Part shown: piece by piece, positions 37,430 to 47,752 of the stretch
Layout: each line of letters starts with the position of its first letter
Position numbering within the stretch: the first letter of the stretch is position 1
Source: Gardnerella leopoldii
GTDB lineage: Bacteria; Actinomycetota; Actinomycetes; Actinomycetales; Bifidobacteriaceae
Reading direction: 5' to 3'
NCBI RefSeq assembly: GCF_003293675.1
Contig: NZ_CP029984.1
Location: forward strand, 1,320,472-1,384,471
DNA length: 64,000 bases
The notes under the pieces: generated by a model
Told to the model about the DNA's origin: nothing
Database searches by the model: none
Seen by the model: the letters and a program-made list of their open reading frames with translations, nothing else
Translations under genes and position numbers: made by a program

Positions 37430-37966
37430 TTACCTCAATTCAAACATTGTTGCGCCGATTCGCACAGAAGTACGCGGAGCTAATATAACAGGCTCAGTAA
37501 CACGATTATGACCAATCATGGTTCCATTTGTGCTGCCTAAATCTTCAAGAACCCAAGAATTAACTGATTGATTAAAATAAACACGAGCATGGTGTGAAGA
37601 TACAAATTCATCGTTTAAGACGACCGTATTAGAAGCAGCACGACCAAGAGTCACACCAGCAGCGTTCAATGGGAATGAAGATCCTGCCAAAGGTCCATCA
37701 ATAACAACTAACAAAGTTGGAGAACCGGATGTATTTTCTTGATTTTCTGCTTTGGTAAATACTGGCGTCTCACGCACTTGCATGACTTGTGAAAACTTTG
37801 CTTCACGAGAATTACGACGAGAACTTTTCTTCCAAAAACGAGATTTTTTAGGACTAAATACTTCAATATCGCAGCGAAGCGAACGGATAGCGCACCATAC
37901 AAAAATCCAGAGTAAGACTAGAAAGCCATACTTAAGTATTGCAAACGTTAATTCAGTGAACATCAT
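37430..37966 (-). CDS. fhaB: FHA-domain protein FhaB (FipA-like)
   Basis: This 178-residue protein has an N-terminal membrane segment (about residues 9-27), a basic linker and a C-terminal FHA domain with GRAASNTVVL, SSHHARV and DLGSTNGT. FHA domains bind phosphothreonine. In Actinobacteria this one couples kinase signalling to division and wall synthesis. It lies between fhaA and pstP with short gaps. Confidence 0.92.
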   Translation of the reverse strand: MMFTELTFAILKYGFLVLLWIFVWCAIRSLRCDIEVFSPKKSRFWKKSSRRNSREAKFSQVMQVRETPVFTKAENQENTSGSPTLLVVIDGPLAGSSFPLNAAGVTLGRAASNTVVLNDEFVSSHHARVYFNQSVNSWVLEDLGSTNGTMIGHNRVTEPVILAPRTSVRIGATMFELR

Positions 37967-37999
37967 GCGCGTTATCGTCTCCTAGCTCGGAAATACTTA

Positions 38000-38701
38000 C
38001 TACTCCTGGTCTTGAGACGATGCCCAATAAAGAATACGCGTACGACCAATAGTAATAGTGTTGCCATCAACCAATGTTGCTGCAGGAACCTGATGACCTT
38101 CTACATATGTACCATTAGTAGATCCAAGATCACGAGCAATAACACCGTCAGGAGTTATATCAATACCAAGATGATGACGAGAAATACCTGGATCATCTAT
38201 TACAATATCGCAACCAGACCCACGTCCTAAAATAGTACGATCCTTTGTAAGCAGGTACTGGTTACCATTAATTTCAAGCATAGGATGATTCTGTTGCTGA
38301 TCGTCTGTGGTAACAGGAACAGCATTACCCTGAACAGATTCAGATGTCAAATGGAAATTACCTTTAGTTAATTCCAAATCCTCTTCAAAAATAACAACTA
38401 CAGGTCCTACGAAAGCATAATGCTGACTCTTAGCATATTGAGTAAGATTATCTGCAAGCTCATTAGCTAATGCCTCACTGCCCCATTGTTCAATATGATC
38501 AAAATCAGGCGTACTCAGCTTAAAACGATACTCATTTGGAGCAACTGTGTGATCTCTGCCAATAGGCATGGCTTCAGCGTCAATTTCACGTTCCAAAGCA
38601 CTCGAAAAATCGACTGGCTGCAAATCTTTGGAGCCGAATTTTGCGAAGACGCCGTTCATTGCACCTTCCACGCTCTTCTCAAATCGGTCAAACACGCTCA
38701 T
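38000..38701 (-). CDS. fhaA: FhaA: DUF3662 and FHA domain protein
   Basis: The protein has an N-terminal DUF3662 domain (about residues 1-115, MSVFDRFEKSVEGAMNGVFAK) and a C-terminal FHA domain (GRGSGCDIVI, SRHHLGI, DLGSTNGT). It is only 233 residues long, much shorter than mycobacterial FhaA, because the long Pro/Gln-rich linker is reduced to a few dozen residues. In mycobacteria FhaA binds the phosphorylated pseudokinase of MviN; a pseudokinase gene next to murJ occurs at 60126-62345. It is the first gene of the operon. Confidence 0.93.
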   Translation of the reverse strand: MSVFDRFEKSVEGAMNGVFAKFGSKDLQPVDFSSALEREIDAEAMPIGRDHTVAPNEYRFKLSTPDFDHIEQWGSEALANELADNLTQYAKSQHYAFVGPVVVIFEEDLELTKGNFHLTSESVQGNAVPVTTDDQQQNHPMLEINGNQYLLTKDRTILGRGSGCDIVIDDPGISRHHLGIDITPDGVIARDLGSTNGTYVEGHQVPAATLVDGNTITIGRTRILYWASSQDQE

Positions 38702-38856
38702 GGTAAACCCTTTCTATCTGTTCATCATAGTACTCGTCACCGGGTACGGTGTTCAACTACCACACGCTTTTCTTCTAATATATTTTCTTTTTTATACATA
38801 TTATTTCGTACTCTCCAACGTGCATTTACATCATTGTGCGTGTAATCTTAACAAGT

Positions 38857-39594
38857 ATGATGCAGAAAAATAACAGTAATCACAGCGGATTATCGGTTTT
38901 CACTAGAAATTCCGCTACTATTTTTACACTATTACTCGCAGTTGTTATTCCGTGCTTAGGAAAAGCACTACTAGTTACGAGTAAAGAGCGTACTTATGAA
39001 TCATCCATAGTCTCCTGGTTCCACAAGAGTGTTCCCTCTGTAATTCTCAGTATTTCAAAAATATTAGCTTTAGTTTTTTCAACTAAGGGTTGCATAGCAA
39101 TACTTGTTTTATTAGCAGCGCTTTCATTATTTATAAATAAAAATTGGAAGATGACAATAATTCAACTTTTAATTTCGCTTCTTCCTATGATTTACATTTT
39201 TGCAGTTAAATTTGCTGTAAATCGTCCGCGTCCGTACATTGGTTTGAATATTAAATTACCACCTGATCCAAGTTTCCCAAGTGGTCATACTTCAGCAGCT
39301 GTAGCAGTTTGCGTTATGGCAATGTTAATTCTTTACATTAATAAACCATCGTCAGTTCAATTTGGATTACTTTTTAGCGCAATTCTTGTTGTTATAGTTG
39401 CTGTTTCACGTATTATTGTCGCTGCTCATTTCCCTACGGATGTATTAGCTGCAGCAATTATATATCCACTACTTTCTGTTACAATTTTGCGCTCGTTCCA
39501 GCGACATAATTTATATATTGACAACAGAAATGATGACAAATCTACTTACGAAGAACAAGTACTAGATTCTAACTCACAATCTAATATTCAATAA
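38857..39594 (+). CDS. PAP2-family membrane phosphatase
   Basis: The 245-residue membrane protein carries the three PAP2 phosphatase motifs: KFAVNRPRP, PSFPSGHT and SRIIVAAHFPTD. Members remove phosphate from lipid phosphates or undecaprenyl pyrophosphate at the outer membrane face. The start at 38857 is preferred; TAATCT, a possible -10, lies 8 bases before it, so the mRNA may lack a leader. The stop codon region meets mscL. Confidence 0.87.
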   Translation: MMQKNNSNHSGLSVFTRNSATIFTLLLAVVIPCLGKALLVTSKERTYESSIVSWFHKSVPSVILSISKILALVFSTKGCIAILVLLAALSLFINKNWKMTIIQLLISLLPMIYIFAVKFAVNRPRPYIGLNIKLPPDPSFPSGHTSAAVAVCVMAMLILYINKPSSVQFGLLFSAILVVIVAVSRIIVAAHFPTDVLAAAIIYPLLSVTILRSFQRHNLYIDNRNDDKSTYEEQVLDSNSQSNIQ

Positions 39595-39617
39595 TGTATA
39601 AAGGGAAGAAAATACTA

Positions 39618-40028
39618 ATGATAAAAGGATTTAAAAAATTTATTTTACGAGGCAGCGTAATCGATATGGCTGTCGGTGTTGTTATGGGTAGTGCAGTAAC
39701 TGCAGTAGTAACAACGATAGTTAATTATATTATTAATCCTCTTATCGCAATGATTTGCGGAAAGCCAGAACTTAATGGCGTTCTAACTATTAGTATGAAT
39801 GGTGCAACAATTTCTTTTGGCGCAGTAATTGGAGCATTATTGAATTTCCTTATTGTTGCTACAGCAGTTTATTTCTGCATTGTTTTACCTATTAATAAAT
39901 TACGTGAAATTGGTGCAGATTTGTTGCAAATTGAACATGAAAAAACTGAAGAAGAAAAAAGAAAAGAGCGCGAAGAAAAAACTATTCAACTGTTACAAGA
40001 TATTCGTGACGAACTAGTAAAACGCTAA
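39618..40028 (+). CDS. mscL: Large-conductance mechanosensitive channel
   Basis: The 136-residue protein has the MscL N-terminus MIKGFKKFILRGSVIDMAVG, two transmembrane helices (about 15-40 and 68-92) and a charged C-terminal helix. It releases osmolytes under hypo-osmotic shock. The start at 39618 matches the family; an in-frame ATG at 39594 overlaps the PAP2 stop (TAATG) and would add 8 residues. AAGGGAAG precedes the chosen start. Confidence 0.94.
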   Translation: MIKGFKKFILRGSVIDMAVGVVMGSAVTAVVTTIVNYIINPLIAMICGKPELNGVLTISMNGATISFGAVIGALLNFLIVATAVYFCIVLPINKLREIGADLLQIEHEKTEEEKRKEREEKTIQLLQDIRDELVKR

Positions 40029-40047
40029 TTTCTTATTTTTCTTATAA

Positions 40048-40087
40048 AAAATTCCCACTGCTTCGTAGTAAACAGTGGGAATTTTAT
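40048..40087. terminator. Bidirectional terminator between mscL and the DUF3566 gene
   Basis: A perfect 13-bp stem (40048-40060 against 40073-40085) is flanked by A- and T-runs. Confidence 0.88.
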
Positions 40088-40113
40088 TATCCAAAACTAA
40101 ATTATTCACACTA

Positions 40114-40779
40114 TCAGTCGTCACCTAAAGTAATGTGAATTCCTCCAACTAATGAACCAACAACGTTATATAGAAGGGCAATTATTGCAGATAATACGGT
40201 TATTATAATTATTTCTACAATTGAAAAAATAGTTACAGCACTTAATACTGTTGGAAGTGAGAACACATCTGCAAGATTAAAACCGTTACTATCCAAACCA
40301 GTAGAAGAAACAATCTGCGTTACTTGATCAAATACACCAATCATATTCAAGAACAACCACACTAAACCTGCAGCAATAACTTGAATAATTCCTCCTGCAA
40401 CACTTAGAAGGAATGTTACTTTTGCTACAGACCATGCATCTACTCTTACTAAAGAAAGACTCATACGACGAGCACGCGGAACACGTCCTGATTTTGTTGC
40501 GTTTGTTTTATTGGAAATAGATGAAGCAACGCCACCAATTGTACGACGATACGTATTGGAACTACCACTAACACGTCCAGAAGATGATGAATTTTTAACA
40601 ATATTTCCTAAAGAAGAATTACCAGATACTTCATCAAAATTATTTTCTTCACTTGAATAATTAGCTTCCTTAGAAGGAACCATTTTTTCTGCAGATAATT
40701 CTGTGTCATTAGACAAAAATCTTGCAGATTCCTCATTCATATTCATCGGATTTTGCGATGGCTCAAAATTTTCGCTCAT
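40114..40779 (-). CDS. DUF3566 membrane protein
   Basis: From the start at 40779 the protein has 221 residues. A disordered Ser/Asn-rich N-terminal half is followed by two transmembrane segments with the DUF3566 blocks (VDAWSVAKVTFLLSVAGGI, FNLADVFS). The gene follows gyrA in many Actinobacteria, as here. Its function is not established. The internal start is chosen because a GAAGGA sequence precedes it; the upstream extension looks non-coding. Confidence 0.88.
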   Translation of the reverse strand: MSENFEPSQNPMNMNEESARFLSNDTELSAEKMVPSKEANYSSEENNFDEVSGNSSLGNIVKNSSSSGRVSGSSNTYRRTIGGVASSISNKTNATKSGRVPRARRMSLSLVRVDAWSVAKVTFLLSVAGGIIQVIAAGLVWLFLNMIGVFDQVTQIVSSTGLDSNGFNLADVFSLPTVLSAVTIFSIVEIIIITVLSAIIALLYNVVGSLVGGIHITLGDD

Positions 40780-40928
40780 CTCAGTGTTCCTTCTCTTATT
40801 AATTTGCTTATAATCAGTGCCATTATACCAATGAGAGTACCAATAAAAACAGACTAGAACAGTTTTTATTAGTACTCTCAAATTTTTAAGAAATAATATT
40901 ATTAATATTATTCCGTATAAGAAGTTTC

Positions 40929-43559
40929 TTAAGCTTCCTCATTTTCTGAAGTAGCTTCTTTTTCTTCTAATTGATTTTCTTCGTCATCCGTTTCTTCATT
41001 ACGGGCAATAGAAATAATTTCATCGCCTTTATCCGGCTTAGCTAAGGTTACGCCTTGAGTTGTTCTACCAGTACGCTTCACTTCGTTAACGTCAGAACGA
41101 ATTACCTTACCGGACTTCATAATTGCCATTACTTGATCTGTTTCTTCAACAATCAAAGCTCCAACTAATGAACCACGACCCTCTGCAAGTTGAACAGCTT
41201 TAACACCGTAGCCGTTTCTTCCTTGCAAACGATACTCTTCAATAGCAGTTCGCTTAGCAAAACCTTCATTAGTAACAACAAGAAGATCTTTACTAGTTTC
41301 TGCTGCAACAACGTCCATATCAAGTAATTCGTCACCTTCACGGAATCTCATACCCTGAACGCCGGCAGTCTGACGACCCATTGGTCGAAGTTGTTCATCA
41401 TCTGCTCTAAACTTCAAACTCATTCCAAGCTTAGAAACAAGAATAATGTCGTCTTCTGAATTACACAAAGCTGCACCAATAAGCTCATCAACAGGTTCAC
41501 CTGTTTCTTCATTTGCCATCAAACGTACAGCAATCAAACCGCCTTGACGTGGAGAATCATACTCTTGCAATGCAGTTTTCTTAACTTTTCCAGAACGAGT
41601 TGCCAATACCAAGTATTTAGCGACATCATAATTTGGAATTGATAACACTGCTTGAATTGTTTCTCCAGGAGCAAATTGCAACAAATTAGCAACATGCTGA
41701 CCTTTAGAATCGCGAGATCCTTCTGGAAGTTCGTAGGCTTTCAGACGATAAACTCGACCACGATTAGTAAAGAAGAGCAACCAATTGTGTGTAGAAGTTA
41801 AGAAGAAGTGATCAACTACATCATCTTCACGAAGCTTTGCACCCTTAATACCTTTACCACCGCGGTGTTGAGCACGATACTCGTCTGCCTTAGTACGCTT
41901 AATATAACCTGCGCGAGTTACTGTTACAACAACGTTTTCTTCAGCAATAAGATCTTCAACATTCATTTCACCAGAGAATGGAAGAATCTTAGTTCTGCGA
42001 TCATCACCATATTTTGCAACAATTTCATCCAGTTCATCGCCAACAATTTTGCGCTGACGTTCTGGGCTTGCCAAAATATCGTTGTAATCAGCAATTTTAA
42101 TCATCAAATCTTCATGCTCGTCGAGAATCTTCTGACGTTCCAAAGCTGCAAGTCTACGAAGTTGCATTGCAAGAATAGCATCCGCTTGAACTTCATCAAC
42201 ATCAAGCAAATTCATTAAACCAGTACGAGCAGTTTCAACATCTTTAGATGAACGAATTAAAGCCACAACTTCATCAATCATATCCAAAGCTTTCAAATAG
42301 CCTTGCAAAATATGATCTCGCTCTTCAGCTTCACGCTTTAAGTAACGTGTACGCCTATCAATTACTTCAAGCTGATGGGTTACCCAATGACGAATAAACG
42401 CATCCAAGCTCAAAGTTCTAGGAACACCATCAACCAAAGCAAGCATATTTGCGCCGAAAGTTTGCTGCAATTGCGAATGCTTATACAAGTTATTTAAAAC
42501 AACTTTTGGAACAGCATCGCGCTTAAGAACAAGAACCAAACGCTGACCAGTACGACCAGACGTTTCGTCGCGCATATCTGCAATACCTTGAATTTTGCCA
42601 TCTCGTACAGCTTCACGAATAGAAGCAGCTAAGCGATCAGGATTAACTTGGTATGGAAGCTCGGTAACAACCAAGCACATACGTCCCTTAATTTCCTCAG
42701 TATTAACTACTGCTCGCATCGTAATTAAGCCACGACCTGTACGATAGGCTTGCTCAATTCCCTTATGACCTAAGATTGTTGCTCCAGTAGGGAAATCAGG
42801 TCCTTTAATTCGCTGAATTAAAGCTTCAAGAAGTTCTTCCTTGCTTGCATCAGGATGATTCAACGCCCAGTGCACACCATCAGCCACTTCACGCATATTA
42901 TGAGGTGGAATATTGGTTGCCATACCAACAGCAATACCAGCAGAACCATTAACTAAAAGATTCGGGAAACGAGCTGGCAAAACCGTAGGCTCTTGAGTTT
43001 TACCATCATAATTTGGCAGGAAATCAACGGTGTCTTTATCGATATCTCGTACCATTTCCATAGCCAACGGTGCCATACGGCATTCCGTATAACGCATTGC
43101 TGCTGCAGGATCATCACCAGGAGAACCAAAGTTTCCTTGACCATCAACAAGCATATAGCGCATTGACCAAGACTGAGCCATACGCACTAAAGTGTCATAG
43201 ATAGCAGAATCACCATGAGGGTGATACTTACCCATAACATCACCGACAACGCGAGAACACTTGTTATATCCGCGATCAGGCCTGTATCCTCCATCATACA
43301 TTGCATAAATAACACGACGGTGAACAGGCTTTAAACCATCACGAACATCTGGTAAAGCACGCTCAACAATAACAGATAATGCGTAAGCTAAATAAGATTC
43401 GCGCATTTCCTGCTGCAAATCCATGTTCTTTACGCGAGCACCCTTCATTAAGCCATAATCAGTATTATCTGCTTCCTGAGGGCTCTGTGGTTCCATAGAA
43501 CCATCTGGAAGCTGATCTCGCTCAGCATCATCACGAGCGGAATTTATTTCGTCTACCAC
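40929..43559 (-). CDS. gyrA: DNA gyrase subunit A
   Basis: The 876-residue breakage-reunion subunit carries the catalytic tyrosine in AAMRYTE. The quinolone-determining region reads [13 protein letters not shown], with the susceptible-type Ser and Asp present. The C-terminal beta-pinwheel includes [13 protein letters not shown] GyrA box residues. The GTG start at 43559 is preceded by AAGGAATTGAA. The acidic tail is typical. It follows gyrB after about 70 bases in the same direction. Confidence 0.97.
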   Translation of the reverse strand: MVDEINSARDDAERDQLPDGSMEPQSPQEADNTDYGLMKGARVKNMDLQQEMRESYLAYALSVIVERALPDVRDGLKPVHRRVIYAMYDGGYRPDRGYNKCSRVVGDVMGKYHPHGDSAIYDTLVRMAQSWSMRYMLVDGQGNFGSPGDDPAAAMRYTECRMAPLAMEMVRDIDKDTVDFLPNYDGKTQEPTVLPARFPNLLVNGSAGIAVGMATNIPPHNMREVADGVHWALNHPDASKEELLEALIQRIKGPDFPTGATILGHKGIEQAYRTGRGLITMRAVVNTEEIKGRMCLVVTELPYQVNPDRLAASIREAVRDGKIQGIADMRDETSGRTGQRLVLVLKRDAVPKVVLNNLYKHSQLQQTFGANMLALVDGVPRTLSLDAFIRHWVTHQLEVIDRRTRYLKREAEERDHILQGYLKALDMIDEVVALIRSSKDVETARTGLMNLLDVDEVQADAILAMQLRRLAALERQKILDEHEDLMIKIADYNDILASPERQRKIVGDELDEIVAKYGDDRRTKILPFSGEMNVEDLIAEENVVVTVTRAGYIKRTKADEYRAQHRGGKGIKGAKLREDDVVDHFFLTSTHNWLLFFTNRGRVYRLKAYELPEGSRDSKGQHVANLLQFAPGETIQAVLSIPNYDVAKYLVLATRSGKVKKTALQEYDSPRQGGLIAVRLMANEETGEPVDELIGAALCNSEDDIILVSKLGMSLKFRADDEQLRPMGRQTAGVQGMRFREGDELLDMDVVAAETSKDLLVVTNEGFAKRTAIEEYRLQGRNGYGVKAVQLAEGRGSLVGALIVEETDQVMAIMKSGKVIRSDVNEVKRTGRTTQGVTLAKPDKGDEIISIARNEETDDEENQLEEKEATSENEEA

Positions 43560-43628
43560 TTCAATTCCTTCTTAATCTTATAAAAATTAAAGTTTTTTCT
43601 TTTTATCTTTTCGAATAAATTAATACTT

Positions 43629-45704
43629 TTAAGCGTCAATAAACCTTGCATCATGAGCATTTCTTTGAATAAAGAGTCTACGAGGCTCTACTTCATCGCC
43701 CATAAGCATAGAGAATGTTTCATCAGCTCGAGCAGCATCTTCAATATGAATTTGCTTCAAAATACGATGTTCAGGATCCATTGTTGTTTCCCACAACTCC
43801 TGATAACTCATCTCACCCAAGCCCTTGTATCGCTGAATACCTTCACCTTTAGGAAGTTGACGACCAGCAGCTTTACCTTCTGCCAAAACTCTGTCTCGCT
43901 CAGCATCCGTATAAACAAAGTCATGTGCTCCCTTGCTCCACTTCAAACGGTACAAAGGTGGCATAGCAACATAAACGTATCCTGCAGTAATCATAGGACG
44001 CATATAGCGGAAGAATAGTGTCAAATTCAAAGTAGCAATATGAGCGCCGTCGACATCAGCATCAGCCATAATAATGACTTTGTGATATCGAACCTTGCTT
44101 AAATCGAAGTCTTCTCCATAACCACCACCAACAGCAGTAATTAAGGATTCAATAGTTTCAGACTTCATCATTCTGTCAATTGAAGCGCGTTCAGTATTCA
44201 AAATCTTACCGCGCAAAGGCAAAATTGCTTGCGTAATAGGATCGCGACCTTGAATTGCTGAGCCACCTGCAGAATCACCCTCGACTATGAATAATTCACA
44301 TTCCTCAGGATTACTTGACTGGCAATCCTTCAACTTATCTGGCATTCCAGCAGTTTCAAAAATAGACTTGCGACGAGTATTTTCGCGAGCTTTTTTAGCA
44401 GCAAGTCGAGCACGAGAAGCTTCTATAGCTTTTTGAATAATATTTTTTGCTTCATTTGGATGAGCATCAAACCAATCTCCAAGCTTTTCAGTCATAACTC
44501 TTTGTACAAAAGTCTTAGCTTCAGAATTTCCAAGCTTTGTTTTAGTCTGACCTTCAAACTGTGGAGTTGTAAGCTTTACTGAAACAACTGCTGTTAAGCC
44601 TTCGCGAACGTCATCACCAGAAAGATTAGTATCTTTCTCTTTTAAAATATTCTTTTCGCGAGCATAACGATTAACTAAAGTAGTAAGCGCTGCACGGAAT
44701 CCTTCTTCGTGAGTACCGCCTTCAGTAGTTGAAATAGTATTAGCAAAAGTGTGAACTGCTTCAGAATAAGCAACAGTCCATTGCATAGCAATTTCCGCAG
44801 AAATACCAATTTCAAGATCTTCAGCCTCAAAGTCAATAACATCTGGCTCTACTGGAACAGCTTTTCGAGATTTAACTAAGTAATCAACATAGTCTTTAAT
44901 ACCATGCTCATACTGGTAGCTTACACTTCTATGCTTTTCTTCACTAGAAGATTCAGAATCACCTGCAACTTCATCTCCAGCTTCATCTGGCTTACGTAAA
45001 TCAGTTAAAGAAATCTTCAAACCCTTATTTAAGAAAGCCATCTGTTGGAAGCGAGAACGCAAGGTTTCAAAATCATAAACTGTTGTTTCAAAAATTGTTC
45101 CGTCTGGCCAGAAAGTCACAGAAGTTCCAGTAGATTCTCCTTCTGCCATTGGCTCACCTTTTGCCAAAGGAGCAGTTGGATGCTGATCAACATAAGTTTG
45201 AGTCCAGTGGAATCCTTGACGACGAACCTCAATTTCTACACGAGTAGAAAGTGCATTAACAACAGAAATACCTACACCGTGTAAACCACCAGAAACAGCA
45301 TAACCGCCGCCACCAAACTTACCGCCAGCGTGAAGCTTAGTCATAACTGTTTCAACACCAGAAACACCTTCGCCTGGCACTTCATCTACTGGGATACCTC
45401 GACCATCGTCGACAACACGAATAGCATTATCAGGCAAAATTGTTACTTCAATATGCGAAGCATATCCTGCCAAAGCTTCATCAACAGAATTATCAACAAT
45501 CTCATAAACCAAATGATGCAATCCACGAGGACCAGTAGAACCAATATACATACCTGGTCTAATACGAACTGCCTCTAATCCTTCTAGAACGCGAAGGTCA
45601 CTCGCATCATAATGTTCAGGAGCAAGTGAATCATCGAGTTGAGCATCATCAAGTTTATGCTCTTCGACGGCATTATCCATCGAATTATCTTCCGTGTTTG
45701 CCAC
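43629..45704 (-). CDS. gyrB: DNA gyrase subunit B
   Basis: This is the ATPase subunit of gyrase. It has the GHKL motifs (VDNSVDEA, DDGRGIP, GLHGVGISVVNALS) and the TOPRIM domain (EGDSAGGSA, DADVDGAHI). A GTG start at 45704 (691 residues) is chosen because GAAGGGACC stands a few bases ahead; the ATG at 45743 would add 13 residues but has no ribosome-binding sequence. gyrA follows. Confidence 0.97.
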   Translation of the reverse strand: MANTEDNSMDNAVEEHKLDDAQLDDSLAPEHYDASDLRVLEGLEAVRIRPGMYIGSTGPRGLHHLVYEIVDNSVDEALAGYASHIEVTILPDNAIRVVDDGRGIPVDEVPGEGVSGVETVMTKLHAGGKFGGGGYAVSGGLHGVGISVVNALSTRVEIEVRRQGFHWTQTYVDQHPTAPLAKGEPMAEGESTGTSVTFWPDGTIFETTVYDFETLRSRFQQMAFLNKGLKISLTDLRKPDEAGDEVAGDSESSSEEKHRSVSYQYEHGIKDYVDYLVKSRKAVPVEPDVIDFEAEDLEIGISAEIAMQWTVAYSEAVHTFANTISTTEGGTHEEGFRAALTTLVNRYAREKNILKEKDTNLSGDDVREGLTAVVSVKLTTPQFEGQTKTKLGNSEAKTFVQRVMTEKLGDWFDAHPNEAKNIIQKAIEASRARLAAKKARENTRRKSIFETAGMPDKLKDCQSSNPEECELFIVEGDSAGGSAIQGRDPITQAILPLRGKILNTERASIDRMMKSETIESLITAVGGGYGEDFDLSKVRYHKVIIMADADVDGAHIATLNLTLFFRYMRPMITAGYVYVAMPPLYRLKWSKGAHDFVYTDAERDRVLAEGKAAGRQLPKGEGIQRYKGLGEMSYQELWETTMDPEHRILKQIHIEDAARADETFSMLMGDEVEPRRLFIQRNAHDARFIDA

Positions 45705-45885
45705 TTTAGGTCCCTTCACAAATTGCCTCATATCAAAAGGCATTTATAGAGCCAACACATGCTAGAAAGCACATAAAAGGGGATTCTAGCGTTTTAGCCA
45801 TAATACATGACATTCTACACACATACTATGACCTCTCTTCAGAAAGAGGCATTTTTACTATTTTTAAAAAAATATAATACTATTA

Positions 45886-46353
45886 TTAAAATTTATTTCT
45901 TAAAAATCCTAATCCACTCGTTGTTGGACCAATAACTTTAATTTCTTTTATTTCAATATTTTCAAGGTTATTATTAATTTTTTCTTTTAATTGTGGAATT
46001 AAATAAGAAAGTTGAGTTGCCCAAACTGTTGATTGAGCACGAACAATAAGCACACCATTTACAACTTGACTTATTTCACAATGTTTTGCAATACTTTCCC
46101 CTACTACTTTATGCCAAGAAGAACGTAATTTTGCTATAGAAAGTTGACTATTCCAGTTACTTGTAGAAGCAAAATTTTTTAAAATACCACAGAATGATTT
46201 AGGATCTCTACCAGGTTTTCCAAAATTTTCCCAAGCTTGTTCTGCAATTTTTTCACGATTATTTTCGCGTTCAGCTTTTTTATTAATAGGATCAAAAATA
46301 ATTGCAGGTAATTTTCGAGTATCAATTTTTAAAAGAATATTAACAGGAATCAT
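45886..46353 (-). CDS. DUF721 / DciA-like protein
   Basis: The 155-residue protein has an N-terminal charged part and a C-terminal DUF721 domain (about residues 75-140, VVNGVLIVRAQSTVWATQLSYLIPQL). In Actinobacteria the gene lies between recF and gyrB, as here. Related DciA proteins help load the replicative helicase DnaB, so a replication role is likely. Its ATG overlaps the recF stop by one base. Confidence 0.88.
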   Translation of the reverse strand: MIPVNILLKIDTRKLPAIIFDPINKKAERENNREKIAEQAWENFGKPGRDPKSFCGILKNFASTSNWNSQLSIAKLRSSWHKVVGESIAKHCEISQVVNGVLIVRAQSTVWATQLSYLIPQLKEKINNNLENIEIKEIKVIGPTTSGLGFLRNKF

Positions 46354-47654
46354 TATTTTTCCTCCTGCTTATTTTTTCTTTGTTCTATTACATCAAGCAA
46401 AATATTATTATGCTCTTCACTGAAATTATTAATTTCATTATTTTTTTCTAATAGTTCTCCAATATTTATAAGATTTGTTTTTTTAATATATTCTTTATTA
46501 GGAATGTCGCTAAGAGAAGAAGTAGTAATAAAAACTTGACCTTGATTAAGTGCAAAATTTAATATTCTTATGCGCCTATTTTCATCAAGTTGTGCAAATA
46601 CATCATCGAGAATAACAATAGGTTTATTATTATTTTTTTCTTCTAAGGCCTTGCATAATGCCATTTTTGAAGCTATTGCAATTGTCCAAGATTCACCATT
46701 CGAAGCAAAATCTTTAGCAGAAATATTATTAATAACAAAGTCAATATCATCACGATGAGGGCCAATAAGATTGCATCCTCTAGCTAGTTCTCCCTCATAA
46801 ATACGTTGAAAATGCTCACTTATTTTAGAAAAAAGCTCGTTTTTATTTTCAACATTTTCCTCACTATTTTTTTCAAATAATACTTCTTCAAAAGAAGGAA
46901 CATATATTATTCCCGTATTCTCTTCATTAGTAAAAGATTTAATTATATTTTTGAAATATTTATTAATAATTTGCACAGTTTCTTGTCGTGCTTTTGTTAA
47001 GTTAATACCACTTTCAATAAATTTACCAGTCCAAATTTCTAATCCGGATAATGAAACTGTCTGATTTTTGTATGAATAATCTCTAATATTTTTTAACAGT
47101 GCAGCACGCTGTTTAGAAATATGTTTAAATTCTTGCAATAGTTGCACATAATTTGGTACTAACAAAGATCCAGCTTGATCGATAAAAGTACGCCTAACAT
47201 TAGGATCACCAATTATAAGAAATTGGTCTCTTGGAGTAAAAGAAACTATTGGCAATAATCCAATAATGTCTTTAACATATAATGCTTTACCAGAATTTAT
47301 ATGTGCTCTATTAGAACCTTTTAAGTAAAGGTCTATTTCATAAGTTGTTTTATCTAAATTACTTTCTAAAGATGAAATATTATTTAAATCAGTATTTGTT
47401 TCATCTTTTTTATAATTTATTTCGTTATTAATTGTATTTATTCTTATTATTGATTTTTCATAGCCCTTTTTAATAAGAGGCAATGTTGAAGATGTTCTGT
47501 GACTTATTCCAGTACCAGTAACTTCTAATGCTTCTACAATATTGGTTTTCCCTAAACCATTATTGCCATATATAACATTTATTCCAGGTTTAAAATCACA
47601 AATTATATGGTTCCAAGAACGAAATGTATCAAGGGCAATTCGCGAAATATACAT
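46353..47654 (-). CDS. recF: DNA replication and repair protein RecF
   Basis: The 433-residue SMC-like ATPase loads RecA at gaps. Walker A is GNNGLGKTNIVEAL near residue 31-40, and Walker B VILDDVFAQLDENRR lies near the C-terminus. It is unusually Asn/Glu/Lys-rich and longer than many RecF proteins, with an AT-rich codon choice and a Glu/Asn-rich C-terminal extension. It is separated from dnaN by a terminator-like hairpin. Confidence 0.95.
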   Translation of the reverse strand: MYISRIALDTFRSWNHIICDFKPGINVIYGNNGLGKTNIVEALEVTGTGISHRTSSTLPLIKKGYEKSIIRINTINNEINYKKDETNTDLNNISSLESNLDKTTYEIDLYLKGSNRAHINSGKALYVKDIIGLLPIVSFTPRDQFLIIGDPNVRRTFIDQAGSLLVPNYVQLLQEFKHISKQRAALLKNIRDYSYKNQTVSLSGLEIWTGKFIESGINLTKARQETVQIINKYFKNIIKSFTNEENTGIIYVPSFEEVLFEKNSEENVENKNELFSKISEHFQRIYEGELARGCNLIGPHRDDIDFVINNISAKDFASNGESWTIAIASKMALCKALEEKNNNKPIVILDDVFAQLDENRRIRILNFALNQGQVFITTSSLSDIPNKEYIKKTNLINIGELLEKNNEINNFSEEHNNILLDVIEQRKNKQEEK

Positions 47655-47692
47655 TGCTTAATTACCCTTTCTTAATAGTTTTAAAAGAAAAA

Positions 47693-47746
47693 TGCGATAT
47701 TACATTGTACATCAAAAAATAATCTAAAATACAATGCAATATCGCA
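47693..47746 (-). terminator. Terminator or attenuator between dnaN and recF
   Basis: A 17-bp stem with one mismatch (47693-47709 against 47730-47746), followed on the minus strand by TTTTTC, lies 7 bases past the dnaN stop. Confidence 0.78.
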
Positions 47747-47752
47747 ACAATA

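Noticed and set aside
45822..45860. Hairpin near CCTCTCTTCAGAAAGAGG as terminator of the recF-DciA transcript
   Set aside because: The T-run lies on the plus-strand side, where no upstream plus gene exists, and the minus-strand side lacks one.
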